Origin: Pseudoalteromonas sp. Z1A8
GTDB taxonomy: Bacteria > Pseudomonadota > Gammaproteobacteria > Enterobacterales > Alteromonadaceae
DNA: 44,547 bases
Assembly: GCF_011378855.1 (NCBI RefSeq)
Contig: NZ_WTLB01000035.1
Location: 1-44,547 of the forward strand
Direction of reading: 5' to 3'
Shown here: in pieces, positions 36,416 to 44,547 of the stretch
Layout: each line of letters opens with the position of its first letter
How positions within the stretch are numbered: the first letter of the stretch is position 1
Notes under the pieces: generated by a model
Told to the model about the DNA's origin: nothing
Seen by the model: only the letters and a program-made list of their open reading frames with translations
Databases searched by the model: none
Program-made: the position numbers and the translations under genes

Positions 36416-38674
36416 TTACCCTGCCTTATTTAAAATGTTGTTGTTTTTTAATACTGCCGTGTGTGGGCCTTTTACTCTTAGCTCTTTAACGTTTGGTGCT
36501 TTGGTTGCATCAAATGTATTGTTAGAGATTTCAGTTTTAGGCTCGCCTACAGTGTGTTCTACAACAATAGGAGCAGATTTAACAAATTTATTTTCTTTAA
36601 TATTAGTAACCTGAACACCGTGAACATAAATGCTCGCTTGCTCTTTATTACGCTTACCAAGGCCGACGTTATTAAGCGTGTTATTCGTCATTTCAAAATG
36701 AGGGCCAAATGTACTTTCATCACTGCCGCCACGGTAAAGCTTAACTATGCCGCCTTCCACATCATTAAATGTATTATTATTTACAATAACGTATTCAGCG
36801 TTATAAACACCTAAGTCTTCAATCTCGGTGTTTAGGCGTAAAATGTCACCGGTTACAGTATTAAAGGTATTACCTGTAAGAATAATTTCATCAGCCATTG
36901 CACCTTTACCCGTGATAAAGAAATGGAATGAATGATTAATATCTAAAGCATTTAACTCTGAGTTGGTCATTACAAAGCGGTAATTATCAACCATACCCCA
37001 TTTTTGCGTACGAACAATGCTGTTACCAATTGCATCTGGTGCGTTTTCACCTGAAATTGATAAACCATCTAGTTTTAAGCTGCCGCCATCATGTATTTCA
37101 AACAAGGTAGAGCGTTGAAAAGTAAGTTTAGACTTTGTGCTCTGCTTCGCTTTAATTGTCAGTGTTTTATCAATTTTAACCAGTTTAGAAACATCATACT
37201 GGCCAGGCGCTAGTTCTAGAATATCGCCCGACTCTGCATTATCAATAGCGTCTAGTAATGCACTTACATCAGCTTTAACAGAATGTGTCTTACCAGAATC
37301 AAAATCAACTAAAGCAGGTACTTTTGCATACCAGCTAACACCGGTATCTTCTTTTTTAAGTACTTTTAAATCGCGCTTTGCACCTACATTTAAACTTTTA
37401 GATGTTGGGTAAAGTAGACCATTACTTGCTTTTTTAAGCGTGATTTTTTCTTTTTTTACACCGTACGTTAGCTCAGAAAGTACTTTTGTATCAGCAATGT
37501 TGTTACTTAGTACCAGCCCGCTTACATCATCAAATGTTGTAAATGGCTGTTCACCATCTTGATTTATGATTAAGTTGTTTTTCATTACGCTATCTTTAGG
37601 TGCAGCGCTACGCTCAGCATCGCTACCTGCGGCAAGTTGAATATGACGCACATTTATAAATGTGTTGTTTTCAATTGTCGCATTTTCAACTTGGTGATAA
37701 CGATTTATAGATGAATTTGGTACGCCGTTCATCACAGTAAAACCACTGCCAAAACGGTACCCTGTTAGACCTTGTAGGTAGTTATTTCTTACAATTTGGT
37801 CTTTATTGATAACGCGGATACCACCGGTATGGTCAACACCATTACCAATGAAAATATTTTCTTCAATAAGGTTACCGTTACCATGGCGCAGCGTTAATGT
37901 ACCGCGCGCTTCATAAAATACGTTATTACGAAGGATGTTTTTACCTGACTTAACCGAAACAATTTCTACTTCACCATTGGTGCGTTCAAAATAGTTATTT
38001 TCTACCAATGTATGCGAATCAGTTAATGAGTAATGGCTGGTGCCAATACGTAGGGTTTCACCACCGTTCGAACCAAAAGTAGGACGGTAGCCAAAATAGT
38101 TATTGTCTATGCGGTGATAGTTTTCTTGGCTTGCTTGAGTGTTTAAACGAACAGCAACTGTCACGCCTTTATTCCGTTTGCCAACTAAATGACTATGATC
38201 AAAGCGGTTATGTTGTCCATATAATGCAACCCAATAATCAGACTCTCGTTTGTCTGGATTACTGTAATTATCGATTACTGTTTGAGTAACTCGTGAATTG
38301 TAGGCTAACTCATTTTTATTTTTACGAAACTCTATTACAGCTGAGCTCGGTGTGTAGCCGTCTTTAAATACTAAACCAGAGGCTTCAAGGTATTTACCTG
38401 CAAGTCTTAGGTTCGATTGACCCGATAAAATCACTTTACCGTTAGTTTCAGCGGTCAATAAAATAGGAGAGTTTTTTGTACCTTGGCCTTCAAGTAGGAT
38501 TTCGAAGTCAGACCAAGTACCATCTTTAAGTACTACTTTGTCGCCAGCAACTAGATTAGCTGCGATATCATTAAAAGCTTGTTTACTTTCTACAAAATAA
38601 TCTTTGGCCGCTATTTGTGTGGATATGCAACCGATGAGAACTAGACTAAGCTTTATTGTGTTAATCAAACGCAT
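36416..38674 (-). CDS. PL6 alginate lyase, two beta-helix domains
   Basis: Exported lyase of 752 aa. The N-terminal half (about 25-390) is a right-handed beta-helix of the chondroitinase B/PL6 type. The second half (about 460-750) is another beta-helix, the arrangement known from AlyGC of Glaciecola. Catalytic K242 and R263, with H264, E235 and E237, sit in VEIVSVKSG and LRHGNGN; all keep a constant offset of 22 to AlyGC K220, R241, H242, E213 and E215. The signal peptide contains LIGC, so it may be a lipoprotein (C16), although AA-KD near 23 could also be a signal peptidase I site. It is the first lyase of the operon. Confidence 0.93.
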   Translation of the reverse strand: MRLINTIKLSLVLIGCISTQIAAKDYFVESKQAFNDIAANLVAGDKVVLKDGTWSDFEILLEGQGTKNSPILLTAETNGKVILSGQSNLRLAGKYLEASGLVFKDGYTPSSAVIEFRKNKNELAYNSRVTQTVIDNYSNPDKRESDYWVALYGQHNRFDHSHLVGKRNKGVTVAVRLNTQASQENYHRIDNNYFGYRPTFGSNGGETLRIGTSHYSLTDSHTLVENNYFERTNGEVEIVSVKSGKNILRNNVFYEARGTLTLRHGNGNLIEENIFIGNGVDHTGGIRVINKDQIVRNNYLQGLTGYRFGSGFTVMNGVPNSSINRYHQVENATIENNTFINVRHIQLAAGSDAERSAAPKDSVMKNNLIINQDGEQPFTTFDDVSGLVLSNNIADTKVLSELTYGVKKEKITLKKASNGLLYPTSKSLNVGAKRDLKVLKKEDTGVSWYAKVPALVDFDSGKTHSVKADVSALLDAIDNAESGDILELAPGQYDVSKLVKIDKTLTIKAKQSTKSKLTFQRSTLFEIHDGGSLKLDGLSISGENAPDAIGNSIVRTQKWGMVDNYRFVMTNSELNALDINHSFHFFITGKGAMADEIILTGNTFNTVTGDILRLNTEIEDLGVYNAEYVIVNNNTFNDVEGGIVKLYRGGSDESTFGPHFEMTNNTLNNVGLGKRNKEQASIYVHGVQVTNIKENKFVKSAPIVVEHTVGEPKTEISNNTFDATKAPNVKELRVKGPHTAVLKNNNILNKAG

Positions 38675-38775
38675 AGTTAACTCTTTTTCGTTGTGACTGA
38701 AAGTAGTGCTTCATCAGAATTTAAAAAAGCTGACATTGCACAAAGACTTTAGTCAATTGGTGTCATGTGTGTTAA

Positions 38776-38804
38776 AGCGCCTTAAGCTAAAAGCCTAAAG
38801 CGCT
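38776..38804 (-). other. Hairpin between the DEH reductase and PL6 genes
   Basis: On the minus strand a 13-bp stem (with two G-U pairs) and a 3-nt loop lies in the 148-bp gap directly after the reductase stop. Only two T follow, so it may be an attenuator or a 3'-end stabiliser that sets reductase mRNA apart from the lyase genes. Confidence 0.5.
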
Positions 38805-38822
38805 CAATAAGGTCGAGAAGTA

Positions 38823-39701
38823 TTACTTTTCTAGCTTTTTGAAGTAATCAAAAATTTCAGGAACGTTACCTTGACCCATACCAGCGTCAAACGCTGCTTG
38901 TAGGTTAGCTGATGAACCTTCAGCGATTTTTGATTCAGTACCTAGGTCTTCTACCATTTGTAGGAAGTAGCCTAAATCTTTGTTTGCATTAGCAATCGAG
39001 AAACCAAGGTCGCTAACATTATCAACTGCATAGTTTTTACAAAATTGCATAAACGGTGAGTTAGATGGACCAGTCGACATGATGTCAAAAAGTTGTTGAC
39101 GGTCAACACCAGCAAGCTCTGCAACTGCAAATGCTTGTGACATAGCACATACTGTAGTCATGCCCATGAAGTTGTTGATAAGTTTAGTTGTGTGACCTGC
39201 ACCTAGCTCGCCAAGATGGAAAACGTTTTCACCTTGATCCTCTAGTACTGGTTTAACTTTATTGAATGTATCAATATCGCCTGCAGCCATGATGTTTAAA
39301 AGGCCGTCTTTAGCATGTGCTGGTGTACGACCAAGAGGAGCATCAATCATGCCTGCGCCTTTAGCTGCTAAATCAGCACCAATTTTTTTAGTAGATGATG
39401 GGATAGAAGTACCAAAATCAACTAGTACTGCACCTTCTTTAATACCCGCTAGGATACCGTCTTCTGCATAAATGATTTTTTCTACAACGGCAGAAGTTGT
39501 AAGACAAAACATAACAATATCTGAACCTTCAGCTAGCTCTTTAGCAGTGCTTGCTGTTTTTGCGCCTCTAGCGACACATGCTGCAACCGCATCTTTGCTA
39601 AGGTCCATAACAATTAGCTCATAGCCTTTGTTTTGTAAATTTTCGGCCATGTTGCCGCCCATTAAGCCTAAGCCGATGAAACCGATGACTGGTTTTGACA
39701 T
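38823..39701 (-). CDS. NAD(P)-dependent DEH reductase, beta-hydroxyacid dehydrogenase family
   Basis: A 292-aa cytoplasmic oxidoreductase of the 3-hydroxyisobutyrate/tartronate semialdehyde reductase family. The Rossmann motif GFIGLGLMGGNMA is at residues 7-19. The catalytic lysine is K173 in GAGHTTKLINN. The usual DAPVSGG reads DAPLGRTPA here (121-129), a change near the substrate site. From context the substrate is probably DEH, reduced to KDG. AGGAG lies 6 nt before the ATG. It is the first gene of the main alginate operon and faces the divergent gloA across a 647-bp regulatory region. Confidence 0.85.
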   Translation of the reverse strand: MSKPVIGFIGLGLMGGNMAENLQNKGYELIVMDLSKDAVAACVARGAKTASTAKELAEGSDIVMFCLTTSAVVEKIIYAEDGILAGIKEGAVLVDFGTSIPSSTKKIGADLAAKGAGMIDAPLGRTPAHAKDGLLNIMAAGDIDTFNKVKPVLEDQGENVFHLGELGAGHTTKLINNFMGMTTVCAMSQAFAVAELAGVDRQQLFDIMSTGPSNSPFMQFCKNYAVDNVSDLGFSIANANKDLGYFLQMVEDLGTESKIAEGSSANLQAAFDAGMGQGNVPEIFDYFKKLEK

Positions 39702-39848
39702 GAATAACTCCTAAATATGTGGCGCATACTTTTATAAGAACAAGTAAAATCTACTCTAAAATACGCTGTGTCTTTGTTTCAATTTGTAGAGTAACTTTAA
39801 GCTTGAGTTATTTATAAATTAACCTGTGCAAAACGTAACTCTGATTAA

Positions 39849-40175
39849 TTACCAATACATTGTATTCACTCAAACCAAGCAACTTACCAATTGGTATGCA
39901 AAAACTGTATTACCATACGCCTTTTTTGTCAACCAATAAGTTAACCAAGTAAATCCCATATTTTTACAAATTACATGAAAATAAATTTAATATCAATCAA
40001 AAACAAATAGTTAGATATGAAAAACCCAATCAGACATAGGTTAGATTTTGTTGAACAATCAGTAACTTTTTTTATACTAATAGGTTGACCAATAATTGAG
40101 TGTTCTTTATTTAAATATGCAAAATTCAATAAAATGGTTCATTAATTGGTAATTTACAATTGATGTTATTGGTAA
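39849..40175. promoter_or_regulatory. Regulatory region with repeated TTACCAAT boxes
   Basis: The 8-mer TTACCAAT or its complement ATTGGTAA occurs exactly at 39849-39856, 39884-39891, 40145-40152 and 40168-40175. The second is part of the palindrome TTACCAATTGGTAT (39884-39897). Near-copies lie at 39910-39917, 39930-39939, 39941-39949 and 40085-40093. The region lies in the 647-bp gap between the divergent DEH reductase and gloA genes. The form suits a GntR/FadR-type or other dimeric regulator, which is not encoded in the window. No small gene was seen in the gap. Confidence 0.6.
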
Positions 40176-40348
40176 AATTATAAAGACCATACGTGAACAG
40201 CTTCCAACTCTAAATGGTATTGAGGTTGTGATTTATACGTAACGCCTACATATATGGCTAATACATATAAAAACCACAAAATGTGCTTAATAATAGCGCT
40301 TAGTTAAAAATATACTGAACTTTGAAAAATCACTAAAGGAACTGAATA

Positions 40349-40750
40349 ATGCGTTTATTACATACTATGCTGCGTGTAGCGGATTTAGAAAAATCAATTG
40401 CTTTTTATACTGAAGTATTAGGTATGAAAGAGTTACGACGCGCAGACAATGACGAGTATCGATATACATTGGCTTTTATTGGGTATGGAGATGAGAAGGA
40501 CACGACAGTCCTAGAATTGACATATAACTGGGATGAGGATAGCTACGACCTTGGTAATGCTTATGGCCATATAGCCATCGAATTTGATAATATTTACAAA
40601 GCCTGTGCTGATATTAAGGCAGCCGGTGGTAATGTTAGTCGTGAACCAGGGCCTGTAAAAGGCGGTACTACTGAAATTGCTTTTGTAAAAGACCCTGACG
40701 GTTATTCAATAGAACTTATTCAGAAAAAAGAAGATATGAGTAACTTTTAA
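40349..40750 (+). CDS. gloA: Glyoxalase I (lactoylglutathione lyase)
   Basis: Converts the methylglyoxal-glutathione hemithioacetal to S-lactoylglutathione in the cytoplasm. The four metal ligands H5, E56, H74 and E122 lie at exactly the positions of E. coli GloA. The length of 133 aa is close to E. coli (135 aa). AAGGA stands 8 nt before the ATG. It diverges from the alginate operon and shares its box-rich upstream region. As the operon yields triose phosphate, a methylglyoxal source, a functional link is plausible but unproven. Confidence 0.95.
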   Translation: MRLLHTMLRVADLEKSIAFYTEVLGMKELRRADNDEYRYTLAFIGYGDEKDTTVLELTYNWDEDSYDLGNAYGHIAIEFDNIYKACADIKAAGGNVSREPGPVKGGTTEIAFVKDPDGYSIELIQKKEDMSNF

Positions 40751-40781
40751 GTTATGTAAGTTGTGGGTGCTAGTTTAAATT

Positions 40782-40808
40782 AAAAAAGGTGCTTTTTAGC
40801 ACCTTTTA
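40782..40808. terminator. Bidirectional terminator between gloA and the ybiI-like gene
   Basis: AAGGTGCT and AGCACCTT arms with a four-T loop and A/T runs on the flanks. It lies 31 nt after the gloA stop and overlaps the end of the convergent gene. Confidence 0.88.
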
Positions 40809-41072
40809 ACGCAACTGACTGTCTTTGCTGCCACGTCTATTAAACGATTTAGCGCTAGCATCATTACCTTCTATTGCAGCTTGGCATGCAACACAATAGC
40901 GCACTCCTGGTAACGCGAGCCTTCGTGCTTGTGGGATTTCCTCATCACACTCATCACATAGCTCTGCACTTGCACCTGATATTAAATTGCTTCTCGCATA
41001 CTGTACGGCGTCGTTAACACTCGCATCAATTTGATCTTGAATTGCACCGTCTCGTGCCCATCCACTTGCCAT
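40806..41072 (-). CDS. ybiI: DksA/TraR-family C4 zinc-finger protein, YbiI-like
   Basis: An 88-aa cytoplasmic protein with a four-cysteine zinc finger: CDEC near residue 39-42 and CVAC near 60-63, separated by 17 residues. The ends match E. coli YbiI (start MASGWA, end NRRGSKDSQLR) and the length is identical. Family members resemble the zinc-finger part of DksA, which binds RNA polymerase; the role of YbiI is not established. It is a single gene that ends in the bidirectional terminator shared with gloA. Confidence 0.9.
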   Translation of the reverse strand: MASGWARDGAIQDQIDASVNDAVQYARSNLISGASAELCDECDEEIPQARRLALPGVRYCVACQAAIEGNDASAKSFNRRGSKDSQLR

Positions 41073-41270
41073 AAATCCTCCTAATAAAGTTGGATGTTTA
41101 AACTTATGCTACCAAATCGAATCTTTATAAGTACTGAATAAAAAAGCTAGGAATGTGATGTTCTTTGAAGGCTTAAGCTACGAAACTATATTTTATATCT
41201 TAAGGAAAGATGCTGTAGTTACTCCTTGTAATCTACTTCACAAAAAGTTCAACACTCTACAATTAGGCAA

Positions 41271-41297
41271 AAAAAAGCAGCTAAAAAAGCTGCTTTA
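41271..41297 (-). terminator. Terminator of the M16 peptidase gene
   Basis: AAAGCAGCT and AGCTGCTTT arms with a 5-nt loop and a long T-run on the minus strand, 25 nt after the stop. The rest of the gap up to 41072 shows nothing notable. Confidence 0.88.
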
Positions 41298-41321
41298 TAA
41301 TTCCAATGATTTATTTAAATA

Positions 41322-44189
41322 TTAAAGACTGTAGTCAACAACCTTCATACCTAATTTTTCGAGCTCTGGACGAAGTGTTTTAGCATCACCCACTACTAAA
41401 TAAATCATGTCTTTAGTATTTAAGTGTTTTTTAGCTAAGGTGTTAACTTCTTCCTTGCTGATATTACTAACAATTTCATTTCTTTCTTTTACAAAGCTAG
41501 GTTTTAAATCAAACTCTAGTATTTGTGCTAAAAAGCCAAGTTTTGCATTAGGCGTTTCGTATTTAAGCGCATCTTTTTGATTAATAGCTTTGCGCATAAA
41601 CATAAGCTCTTCGTCTGTTACACCATTTTGAGCATAATTATTAAGCTCGTTGGTAAACTCTGTAATAGACGCTGCAGTAGAGTCGGCTCTCACCGCTGCA
41701 GAAGCGGTAAAGCCACCTGATGTTTTATCACCCCAGAAACGAGAGCGAGCACCGTAAGTGTAGCCTTTATCTTCTCGTAAATTTAGATTGATACGGCTGT
41801 TAAACGTGCCACCCAGTGCAAAGTTCATCAAGTTAGCTTTAAAGAACTCACCTGTAATATCTTCAACCATATCGCGTTTACCTATTCGAATTTCTGATTG
41901 AGGAGCGTCTGGTTTATCAACCAAATAAATTACATTAGTTTCTACTTTAGGTTCACTGAAATCAACCGCTACTGAGCTCGATTTACCTTTCCAATTTGTA
42001 AGTGTAGCTTTAACTTTTGGTTCAATTGTTGACTCTTTTAAATCAGAAACAATAATTACTTGAGCGCCCTGCGGTTTAAAGTTTGCATTATAAAAAGCTT
42101 TAACATCATCTAGTGTAATGGCTTCTATACTTTCAACAGTACCACCACTTGGTAGTGAAGCTATGTTATTCCCGTATAGTAATTTGCTATATGTATTAGA
42201 TGCTAAATAACCTGCATCTTTCATTGAATGCTGGATGTTTTGAATGCTTTGCTTTTTATTACGCTCAAAGTCATCTGCATTAAATGCCGGTTTAAATAAC
42301 TTTTCTTCTACAAGCTTTAATGTTGCATCTAGATTTTTAGTTAAGCTAGAAACATATACATTTGTATGTGTTTTATCTGAATATATGCTTACTTGGCTAC
42401 CCAACTTTTCAAGCGCGTTACTCATTTGCTCTGTCGAGTAGTTTTGCGTAGCCTCACTCATTAGCGATGCGGTCATTGACGATAAACCCACTTTACTCGC
42501 TTGCTCATTATATAAGCCACCCGGGACTTTAATAAAAATAGCCGTCGTTGGGGTTTCGGTGCTCTGAGTGCCTAATATTTTAATACCGTTTGCGGTATTA
42601 GTTTGCCAAAGTGCAGGCACATCAACGGCAGGGTTTGCACCTGCTACTGGATGTACACTTCGATCAAACGTATCAACAGCTCTTCTCGCTACTAAATCAT
42701 CAGCAGAAGTTGTAGACGGGCCACCAAAGTCATGCGTTTTAGGGGTAAAGTTATCTGCAGCCGCAATAAGCTGAGTTTGCCCTTCTGGCACAACACTCAT
42801 AATAACGGCAGGTTTATCTTTGATATACTGGTTAAAAACACGCATAACATCGGCTTTTGTAACCTTGTTATAACGTGTAATTTCATCTTTTGCTGAGTTT
42901 GGATTACCAGTAAATGTTTCAGACGCAGCAAGCTGAGAAACTTTGCCTGATACGCTTTGCAGACCAAAAATAGCACCTGATTCTATTTTAGCTTTTACTT
43001 TATCTAAATCGTCTTGTGTAACACCACGCTTTTCAAATTCTACAAATGAATCACGAACAATTTTTTCCATATCAGCTAACGTTTTTCCTGCTGTTGGATT
43101 AGGTAAAGCATAAATACTAATTGAACACGCTAACTCTTGGCATGGATGGTTTGCACTTGCTTGAACCGCAAGCTGGTTTTTAACTAGATTTTTGTATAGT
43201 AATGAATTGTTACCACCACCTAATATTTCCGCAAGTATATCAAGAGGTGCTTCATCTTCAGAGCGAGCGTAAGTAGTTGGGAAACTCATACTTAATAAAG
43301 GTAAATGTACCTTATCTTCCATTGAAATATATCTATCAGCATTGAGTGTTACAGCTGTTTTTTCTACTGTAGGGATTTCAGGGCCTTTTGGAATTGGTGC
43401 AAAGTATTTAGTAACTAATGGCAGTATTTCATTAGCGTTGATATCGCCACCAATAGTAAGCGTTGCATTATTAGGACCATACCACTTTAAAAAGAATGCT
43501 TTTAAATCATTTACATTTACGCGATTAAGATCGTCCATAAAACCAATTACTGGCCATGAATATGGATGACCATCTGGATACATCGCTTGAGCAACACGTT
43601 CACCTAAACGACCATAAGGGCGATTATCAACACGTTGGCCGCGCTCATTTTTTACTGTTTCGCGTTGTACTTCAAATTTTTCTTGGGTTACAGCATCGAG
43701 TAAAAAGCCCATTCGATCAGCTTCTAGCCACAACATTTTTTCTAATTGATTTACAGGTACTGTTTCAAAATAATTTGTTCTATCTGAGTTAGTTGTACCA
43801 TTTAAAGTACCGCCTGCTTCAGATATTATTTTAAAATGTTCCTCATCAGCAACATTCTCTGAACCTTGAAACATCATATGCTCAAAAAAGTGAGCAAAGC
43901 CTGACTTACCCAGCTCTTCGCGAGCAGAACCAACGTGGTATGTTACATCAACGTGTACTAAGGGATCTGAATGATCCTCATGCACAATTACAGTTAAACC
44001 GTTATCTAGTTTATATTTTTTATACGGTATGTTGATTTCACCTGCATTAGATTTCACTGATTCAATAAGTGTAACGCCAGGAATTGATGTTTCTGTAACA
44101 ATATTTTTATCAACAGCTTGAGTTGAGCTATTACATGCAGCCAACCCTGATGCAAGTAAAACAGCAAGTGCAATTTTTGTTAGTTTCAT
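41322..44189 (-). CDS. M16-family (pitrilysin-type) zinc peptidase, lipoprotein
   Basis: A 955-aa exported peptidase. The signal peptide ends in the lipobox SGLAAC with C19. The first M16 domain pair carries the inverted zinc motif HFFEH (100-104) and a downstream Glu-rich QRETVKNERGQR (about 175-186) that supplies the third ligand. The second pair (about 510-955) lacks HxxEH, as usual for the inactive half, and has the RxxxY-type substrate site seen as DKGYTYGARSRF. Such enzymes degrade peptides in the periplasm or at the outer membrane. It is transcribed alone. N at position +2 after Cys is compatible with outer-membrane sorting. Confidence 0.93.
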   Translation of the reverse strand: MKLTKIALAVLLASGLAACNSSTQAVDKNIVTETSIPGVTLIESVKSNAGEINIPYKKYKLDNGLTVIVHEDHSDPLVHVDVTYHVGSAREELGKSGFAHFFEHMMFQGSENVADEEHFKIISEAGGTLNGTTNSDRTNYFETVPVNQLEKMLWLEADRMGFLLDAVTQEKFEVQRETVKNERGQRVDNRPYGRLGERVAQAMYPDGHPYSWPVIGFMDDLNRVNVNDLKAFFLKWYGPNNATLTIGGDINANEILPLVTKYFAPIPKGPEIPTVEKTAVTLNADRYISMEDKVHLPLLSMSFPTTYARSEDEAPLDILAEILGGGNNSLLYKNLVKNQLAVQASANHPCQELACSISIYALPNPTAGKTLADMEKIVRDSFVEFEKRGVTQDDLDKVKAKIESGAIFGLQSVSGKVSQLAASETFTGNPNSAKDEITRYNKVTKADVMRVFNQYIKDKPAVIMSVVPEGQTQLIAAADNFTPKTHDFGGPSTTSADDLVARRAVDTFDRSVHPVAGANPAVDVPALWQTNTANGIKILGTQSTETPTTAIFIKVPGGLYNEQASKVGLSSMTASLMSEATQNYSTEQMSNALEKLGSQVSIYSDKTHTNVYVSSLTKNLDATLKLVEEKLFKPAFNADDFERNKKQSIQNIQHSMKDAGYLASNTYSKLLYGNNIASLPSGGTVESIEAITLDDVKAFYNANFKPQGAQVIIVSDLKESTIEPKVKATLTNWKGKSSSVAVDFSEPKVETNVIYLVDKPDAPQSEIRIGKRDMVEDITGEFFKANLMNFALGGTFNSRINLNLREDKGYTYGARSRFWGDKTSGGFTASAAVRADSTAASITEFTNELNNYAQNGVTDEELMFMRKAINQKDALKYETPNAKLGFLAQILEFDLKPSFVKERNEIVSNISKEEVNTLAKKHLNTKDMIYLVVGDAKTLRPELEKLGMKVVDYSL

Positions 44190-44470
44190 TTTTTAGTCCA
44201 TATTTAAATTAACTCAATGAGTTTAAAGACTAATTAAAAGTACAACAAGGAATATGGAGCGATTATGGGTTTGGTTTTGTAACAAAGTGTAAATAGATTG
44301 ATATGATAATGAAGTGTAAAATGAGGGTATTAATTTGTGGTTTTATTCTAATAACACTGCACTTCCCTATCTAAGTAGTAAATGTTATAGCTAAGAGATT
44401 GATACTCTTAATAACATCGTGCATATAGAGTGTTATGTAACACTGCTTATACAATACTTAAAATAGTAAG

Positions 44471-44546
44471 TGGCGTCCCCAAGGGGATTCGAACCCCTGT
44501 TACCGCCGTGAAAGGGCGGTGTCCTAGGCCTCTAGACGATGGGGAC
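44471..44546 (-). tRNA. tRNA-Glu (UUC)
   Basis: A 76-nt minus-strand gene with encoded CCA. The acceptor stem is GTCCCCA/TGGGGAC, the anticodon loop contains TTC (Glu), and the T-arm has GGTTCGAATCC. It reaches within 1 nt of the right edge, so any further tRNA or rRNA genes upstream of it are outside the window. Confidence 0.96.
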
Positions 44547-44547
44547 A

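Overview
The window looks like a chromosomal segment of a marine gammaproteobacterium close to Pseudoalteromonas (order Alteromonadales). The grounds are the AT-rich base composition, E. coli/Vibrio-like housekeeping proteins, the rsxABCDGE-nth gene order, a TonB-dependent receptor typical of marine polysaccharide degraders, and a complete alginate-utilisation locus. The genus is an inference from protein style; no search was run.

Layout. 1-2600: queuosine genes queE (-) and queC (+) diverge, followed by a small membrane methyltransferase and a PspB-like membrane protein. 2565-8681: an unrecognised 340-aa protein, then a tight minus-strand operon read as MATE exporter, uvrB, an RlmI/RlmK-like methyltransferase and trmK. 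8682-9734: about 1 kb without genes. It holds a hairpin of two DnaA boxes, a perfect 38-bp palindromic terminator and a near-consensus promoter that leads into four identical tRNA-Asn genes. 10262-12205: a membrane protein with degenerate GGDEF and EAL domains (CsrD/LapD type). 12412-19157: rsxABCDGE plus nth. RsxC carries a long Ala/Lys-rich C-terminal repeat. 19163-21856: a REP/BIME-like array of 93-bp units, an Orn/Lys/Arg decarboxylase gene, and behind it a decayed copy of the nth 3' end.

21857-39701 is an alginate-utilisation locus on the minus strand. In transcription order it encodes a DEH reductase, a PL6 alginate lyase, a PL17 oligoalginate lyase, KdgF, an MFS uronate transporter, KDG kinase, KDPG aldolase, class II fructose-bisphosphate aldolase and fructose-1,6-bisphosphatase. 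A surface-type lipoprotein (four Ig-like repeats plus a PL6-like beta-helix) and a TonB-dependent receptor form separate units. The expected flow is: PL6 cuts alginate, the receptor imports oligomers, PL17 releases unsaturated monomers, the MFS protein carries them inward, and KdgF, DEH reductase, KdgK and Eda convert them to pyruvate and glyceraldehyde-3-phosphate. Fba and Fbp then lead triose phosphate back to fructose-6-phosphate. Copies and near-copies of an 8-mer (TTACCAAT / ATTGGTAA) cluster before the DEH reductase, lipoprotein and receptor genes and suggest one shared regulator. No regulator gene is present in the window.

39702-44547: glyoxalase I (gloA) diverges from the alginate operon, followed by a YbiI-type zinc-finger protein, an M16 peptidase lipoprotein and a tRNA-Glu at the right edge.

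The genes are mostly of known families. The points that may be new are the lipoprotein whose PL6-like domain lacks the catalytic arginine, the inclusion of gluconeogenic enzymes in an alginate operon, the nested inverted-repeat elements splitting that operon, the nth remnant, and the structured gene-free region before the tRNA-Asn cluster.
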